DNA of 64,000 nucleotides from Bipolaris cookei. Its lineage: Eukaryota > Ascomycota > Dothideomycetes > Pleosporales > Pleosporaceae. How positions within the stretch are numbered: position 1 is the stretch's first letter; the number at the start of each line of letters is the position of its first letter. The position numbers and the translations under genes were made by a program. Below the pieces are notes generated by a model that did no database searches, was not told where the DNA came from, and was given only the letters and a program-made list of their open reading frames with translations. The DNA is taken from positions 310,001 to 374,000 of the forward strand of contig NRSV01000015.1 of NCBI GenBank assembly GCA_002286855.1, given 5' to 3'. Positions 59,577 through 64,000 of this stretch are shown here, one piece after another.

Positions 59577-60326
59577 TCACTTTTTCTTTTTGTCCTTTAT
59601 CTTCTTTTTAGACTCTGCTCCACTACTTGCCCCGCTGCCGCCTGCCTCACCTGCCATCTCGGCCATCATGTCCTGCAAAAAGTTCTCGCTGACACCACCA
59701 CCTGTTAGGGCTGGAGAGTGCAAGGGGAGAACCTTGTTCATCTTCCAGCCCTTGGGTATTGCTGGCTCTGGCATCTCCTTGGGCATGGGTAGACCAGCAA
59801 TTGGCAGTCGGAAGGGAGTATTCTTCTGTGTTGGGTTCGCCTTGAGGGCTTGCGAGATGAGAATGTAGAGGTGGTGCTTGTTTTTCACCTGCTGGTGCAT
59901 GTTCTTGCCCTCGTGCTTAAGCAGGACGCGCACTCTTCCGGGGTTGCTCCAATCCTTGGGGTGGGTCTTGTCAGGCTCAAAGACTGTCCTCAGGCCAAGG
60001 TCTGCTGCCGCGTCTGCCATTTCCCGGGCAAGAGGGTTTTCCACAGCCAGCTCCTTGCCCACACGGCGGCCCTCTGCCCTACTGCGTGATACATCAAAGT
60101 ATATGGGATATAAGCATTGGTAGTGTTTTGACTTTTCGCGGTCCGTCGTCGTCTTGATCGAAGGCGATTGGGGCTGCAACATCTGCGAGGCCATCCGTGG
60201 CGGCATCATGGTTGTGTTGCCGGTGCTGGGCGCATTGCTTGCATTCATCAGATAGGGCACGTCGTCAATGTCCATCTCGGACGGCTCGCTGTCCGAGTCG
60301 CTGATCTCTTCGACGCGGGGATTCAT
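59577..60326 (-). CDS. SEC65: Signal recognition particle subunit Sec65 (SRP19)
   Basis: Single exon, 249 aa. The SRP19 fold is visible from about residue 68: CLYPIYFD with nearby Arg residues, then a VENPLAREMADAA helix, and the VRVLLKHEG strand. The C-terminus is basic (ESKKKIKDKKKK), as in other fungal Sec65 proteins. It binds helices 6 and 8 of SRP RNA and lets SRP54 join the particle for co-translational targeting to the ER. Acidic N-terminal residues (SDSDSEPSEMDIDD) are a fungal extension. The start at 60326 was chosen as the first ATG of the coherent frame. Confidence 0.9.
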   Translation of the reverse strand: MNPRVEEISDSDSEPSEMDIDDVPYLMNASNAPSTGNTTMMPPRMASQMLQPQSPSIKTTTDREKSKHYQCLYPIYFDVSRSRAEGRRVGKELAVENPLAREMADAAADLGLRTVFEPDKTHPKDWSNPGRVRVLLKHEGKNMHQQVKNKHHLYILISQALKANPTQKNTPFRLPIAGLPMPKEMPEPAIPKGWKMNKVLPLHSPALTGGGVSENFLQDMMAEMAGEAGGSGASSGAESKKKIKDKKKK

Positions 60327-62318
60327 CTTGTCAGGTCTGGCGGCAGGTGCTTTTCCGGTTGACGCTGTGCACGGGTCAGAGGTCGTGTGCGTGCGTAAAT
60401 TGTATGCCGTCTACGGCATGTTGCCGTCGGCATCACTCACCTGACGTAAGCCCGCCGACTGCAATGGGCAACCAAAGGTGGTGAATGTTGGCCACGGCGG
60501 CGATTGGACGAATGTGGGGAAGCTAGAGGGGCGGGCTTGGCAGCGAACGAGGCACTGCCGGTCCGGGTCGGCTTCTTGTTCCTCTGTGCGCTACGGCCCG
60601 GTGTTGCTGGCCTGCTCCGTCTCAGGCCCTTGATTGATAACTCCAATTCTCTAGTACCTCAGCCAACACTGACGGGGTCAGTGATTTTTTTTTGCCCTTC
60701 ACCGCATGTTGGCGCTTGCAAAAGCCCAAGCCGTCACTGCAGGGTCATGGCCACGATTAGTTGCCTGCCAATATAGCAAGGCCTGACAACTGTGGCCCTC
60801 GCCGCCACCCCCAAGCCGCCTTCGCTTCACTTACTAGCGGACGCTCTGCTGCAAGAGCCCCCTCCTAATCGCCGTCCCAAACTCGAACCCTGGCATCTGC
60901 AGGCTTGCTTTTTTCCCGCCGCCTTGTGCCGTCATGCCATGTTGGTGTCACGGATTTGCAGGTGGTGGCAGCCAGTCTCCGTACACTCGGCTCCTTGTGG
61001 ACCTTCCAAGCTGAGTAGAGTCCGACTATTTCAGGTCAACTATGAATGTACGAGCATAGACACGTTGGCGTCATCTGGCATGTCTCCATCGAATCATTGA
61101 CCGACGGTCAGTCTCCGCATCCAAGATATCGTCGAATGCTTCACCTTAGTGTCTTCGTGTCATCTTGCGGCTATTCACCCCTACCAGAACTTCCAGTCTG
61201 GCCGTCGCACAGAGTCACGTCAACTCACCAGGCATTCGCGAGGCCACTAGCCGTCCATGACACCGGTCAGCCCCCTGTAGAAGCGCCTGCAGTGGCATGC
61301 ACAGGCTTGTCTTGCCTTCGGCTACTTTGGAGTACTTCTGTTTCTGATCTGCAATGACGAAGCACTCTTGTCAATTGACGGTGTTTGTTTGCCTTTTCTT
61401 TGGCAAACATTTCAAGCTGACTGTGTTGATATGCTCTCTTCTAATCTCGTTACACAAGATAAACGGTTAATTCCGATCCGATCGCCCTGGCACCTACTAG
61501 ACGCATGCGGATGTTGCAGCAGCAACCTTGCCCACCCTATCACACAGGGGTCTCTTGGAATCCCCACATAACCATGTGGCAACAGCGCATTATCGTGTGC
61601 ATTTGGGTCCAACTAACGCGAGACTACTTTTGCTAGGTTCGGGTGCTGCATCTTCCCACATGCCTCTGTAGCTGCCCTGGCAGCAGGGCATAGCCCATGG
61701 CCACAGGTTCCGCTATGTGTGCAGCCATTGTGCCTGTCTTCGGGGCGTCCGGCGCCTTGCCCTGACATAGCTGCAACTGTACCGCCCTACCCTGGTCTTA
61801 CACACAACATTGTCCATGCCACAGGGCTGACTGTCGTTTGATAGCGTTAGAAACCACATGCTGTATGCAAGAGTGCCACGGCCAGAGGTGATTGGCCGAT
61901 CGGGTATACCTCTGGTAAGCAATTGACCGTTGAGTTTCCGCGAGAATGAATAAGCCCGTGACTTTCCCAGCGCATCGCATGCGCAAGCTTCTTTCAACTT
62001 TTCAGCTAGTCATAAGCCAAATCCATTTATCGGGGAAAAGTACCCCGACTCTAGTCTTCCCGCGCGGCTCGGAATATCAAACTGGATTCGGGTTGCCGAC
62101 TATGCAAACTATGATCCTAGTGACCTGGGACCTGATTACGTGGTAGACCTTCTGCTTCCAAAAGACGCTTTACCGGTCATGCCGCATGGTGGTTCCATGA
62201 ATAGCCTCGGTGGTATAAAGTTCAAGGTAACCCACTCCGGTTCTCAAGATTCGTTAGTTCCGCTTCTCATCCATTGTGTCAGTCCACTCAACTCTTTGTC
62301 AGAAGCATATCTATATCC
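60327..62318. other. Intergenic region between divergent SEC65 and the aminotransferase gene
   Basis: 2.0 kb, longer than the other divergent promoters in this window. No convincing coding sequence, RNA gene or repeat. Confidence 0.5.
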
Positions 62319-64000
62319 ATGGCGCCAGCCCTGTTGCTCGATGAAAGCAGCATTCCCTGCACAGTGTCTGATACTAGCGCTTCACCATCGACGAACAATT
62401 GCACTCCAGTAATGGCGGCTTCGTGGAATCGTCAGAATCGCCGGAGTCGACTTCTCAAACGCAGTGTGAGGAGTGTCCCACTCTGGCTCACGAGTGCAAA
62501 AGGAAGCTGGCTATCAGTCACTGATGGCACCAAGACCTGGAAGTTGTTTGATGCTTCTGGTGGGGCTGGAGTATCCAACATTGGCCATGGTGACAGGCGA
62601 GTTCATGAGGCAATCAAGAGACAAGAAGAAACGGGAGTCGCCTATGCAGCTTCTATGAGCTTCGACACAGAGGCAGCGTGGGAGTTTGCAGACTATCTTA
62701 TCGAATCGACAGGTGACGAGATGGCTGAGGTGGCCTTTTACAGTTCAGGTAGTGTGAGTTGGATGAACATTGGAACCGACAAGCTCACATAAGGCAGGCT
62801 CTGAGGCTACCGAGGCGGCTAAGAAACTGGCATATCAGTACCACTATAAGTTGAAGCAAGAGGGCCAGTCTGGCCGACGGTGGTTCATTGCTCGTGATCG
62901 ATCATATCACGGAGCGACGCTGGGTGCTCTTGAAGTCAGTGGGCACAAGGGACGAAAAGACATGTACAAGCAGATTCTGCTTGACAACACGCAGTTTATT
63001 TCTCCATGCAACCCATATCGAGATATGAAGGATAGTGAGACTGCAGATGAGTATGTTAAGCGGCTGGCAGAAGAGCTCGAGAGCAAGATTTGTGAGCTTG
63101 GTGCCGACACGGTAGCGGGATTTTTTATGGAGCCAGTTGTGGGTGCGGTGAGTTGTGCACTGGGGTTTGGATACTCAGTATGGCGACTCTGATGACTGAT
63201 ATTGTTACGCAGGCACTTGGTTGCGTTCCAGCAATGCCTGGCTACTTGACGGCCATGAAGAAGGTGTGCAAAAAGTACAATGTACTCTTCATCCTGGACG
63301 AAATCATGTGTGGCATGGGTCGTACGGGCTACATGCATGCTTGGCAAGAGGAGGGGGTGGTTCCAGATATTCAGCTGGTGGGCAAAGCACTTGCGGGGGG
63401 CTATGCAGCAGTTTCGGCGCTGCTCGTTAGTGCAGATATTGTCGACACCCTTGGGAGTAGCTGTTTTGCTCATGGACACACATTCCAGAACTTCCCAGCG
63501 GCATGCGCCGCTGGTCTAGCAGTGCAGAAGATTGTGCGCCAAGACCATCTTGTGGAGAATGTCAAGGATAAAGGGGACAAGCTTATGAAGAAGTTGGTGG
63601 CGCGTCTTGGCGATCATCCTAACGTCGGAAACATACGCGGAGCAGGTCTCTTTAGAGGAGTAAGTTGGGTAAAGTGGTCAAGTCGTGGCGAAGCTGAGCT
63701 GAGTGTGGCAGATTGAATTTGTACGCGAAAAAAAGAGCAAGGCGCCATTTGACTCGGAGGCAGCCATAGCGTGGAGAATTCACGAGCAAGGTAGGTTTGC
63801 CTTGAGTTGCCATTGGGACATTGTGGATGCTGATTTGTGTATACAGGGCTGAGAGACGGATACAATGTCTACGTTTACCCAGGGTCCGGCACCGTTGATG
63901 GCGAGCGCGGAGATCACATCATTATTGCACCAGCCTTTAACATTACGGATAGCGATGTCGACACGATTGTTGAGAGCGTGGGCAAGCTGATTTTTGATTT
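62319..64000 (+). CDS. Class III PLP-dependent aminotransferase, partial at window end
   Basis: At least five exons, join(62319..62748,62798..63147,63213..63659,63712..63790,63847..64000 and beyond); the 3' end lies outside. Class III (ornithine/omega) aminotransferase layout: SSGSEATEAA binding the cofactor phosphate, the RSYHGATLGALE segment, ILDEIMCGMGRTG with the PLP-pyridine Asp, and the Schiff-base Lys at about residue 318 in LVGKALAGGY. Such enzymes move amino groups between omega-amines or amino acids and 2-oxo acids; the exact substrate is not deducible. The start was set at the CCATGG ATG at 62319; 62412 is an alternative. The first 30 or so residues are unlike typical family N-termini and may be a targeting or regulatory region. 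Confidence 0.87.

Noticed and set aside
60841..60905. TCGAACC B-box-like motif on the minus strand
   Set aside because: No matching A box or closing acceptor stem, so not a tRNA.
1..64000. CRISPR arrays, bacterial operons, riboswitches
   Set aside because: No repeat-spacer pattern or bacterial signals; the window is clearly eukaryotic.

Overview
This is nuclear DNA from a filamentous ascomycete. Genes are compact, most are split by 45-165 bp introns with GT donors, CTAAC/CTAAT branch sites and AG acceptors, and neighbouring genes lie on either strand. The gene set includes sphingolipid C4-hydroxylase, TCTP, an RNA-silencing RNA-dependent RNA polymerase, SWC5, the Rag GTPase Gtr2, eS25, prefoldin 4, Vps3, Coy1, GPI3, DBP6 and SEC65. 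A degenerate Fot1/pogo-type transposon resembling those of Pleosporales makes a dothideomycete (Alternaria/Pyrenophora/Parastagonospora group) the likeliest source. That placement is inference from gene style, not a measured result.

Layout. 0-7 kb: von Willebrand A protein (+), a conserved-looking protein of unknown function carrying an in-frame TGA near its start (-), SUR2 (-) and TCTP (+) sharing a promoter. 7-12.5 kb: a large RdRP gene (+) with a possible frameshift in its first exon. 12.5-18.7 kb: SWC5 (-) divergent from a polytopic membrane protein with an AT-hook-like tail (+), then GTR2 (+). 18.9-20.7 kb: a broken TIR transposon just behind GTR2. 21.3-23.5 kb: a membrane-anchored MAPR/cytochrome-b5-like protein, an intron-containing tRNA-Gly and a decayed tRNA-like sequence. 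23.5-28.2 kb: a gene-poor stretch of simple repeats that probably includes the spliced leader of the next gene. 28.2-30.5 kb: a disordered protein ending in a PP1-docking-like domain. 32-44.8 kb: RPS25, a PhyH dioxygenase, an MFS transporter, prefoldin 4, Vps3 and Coy1. 47-55.7 kb: a secreted DUF3455-like protein, GPI3, DBP6 and a secreted aspartic protease. 55.7-64 kb: long non-coding stretches around SEC65, and a class III aminotransferase cut by the window end.

Most genes are housekeeping genes that work in unrelated pathways: sphingolipid and GPI-anchor synthesis, TORC1 signalling, chromatin remodelling, endosomal tethering, Golgi structure, ribosome biogenesis and protein targeting. There is no operon-like or secondary-metabolite cluster logic. 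Four divergent pairs (SUR2/TCTP, SWC5/membrane protein, VPS3/COY1, GPI3/DBP6) share short intergenic promoters. Exon joins were worked out by hand from splice signals and reading-frame phase; the joins reported as CDS keep an open frame, except where a break is stated. I found no clearly undescribed system. The best leads are the TGA-interrupted gene, the possible RdRP frameshift, the transposon remnant and the AT-hook membrane protein.
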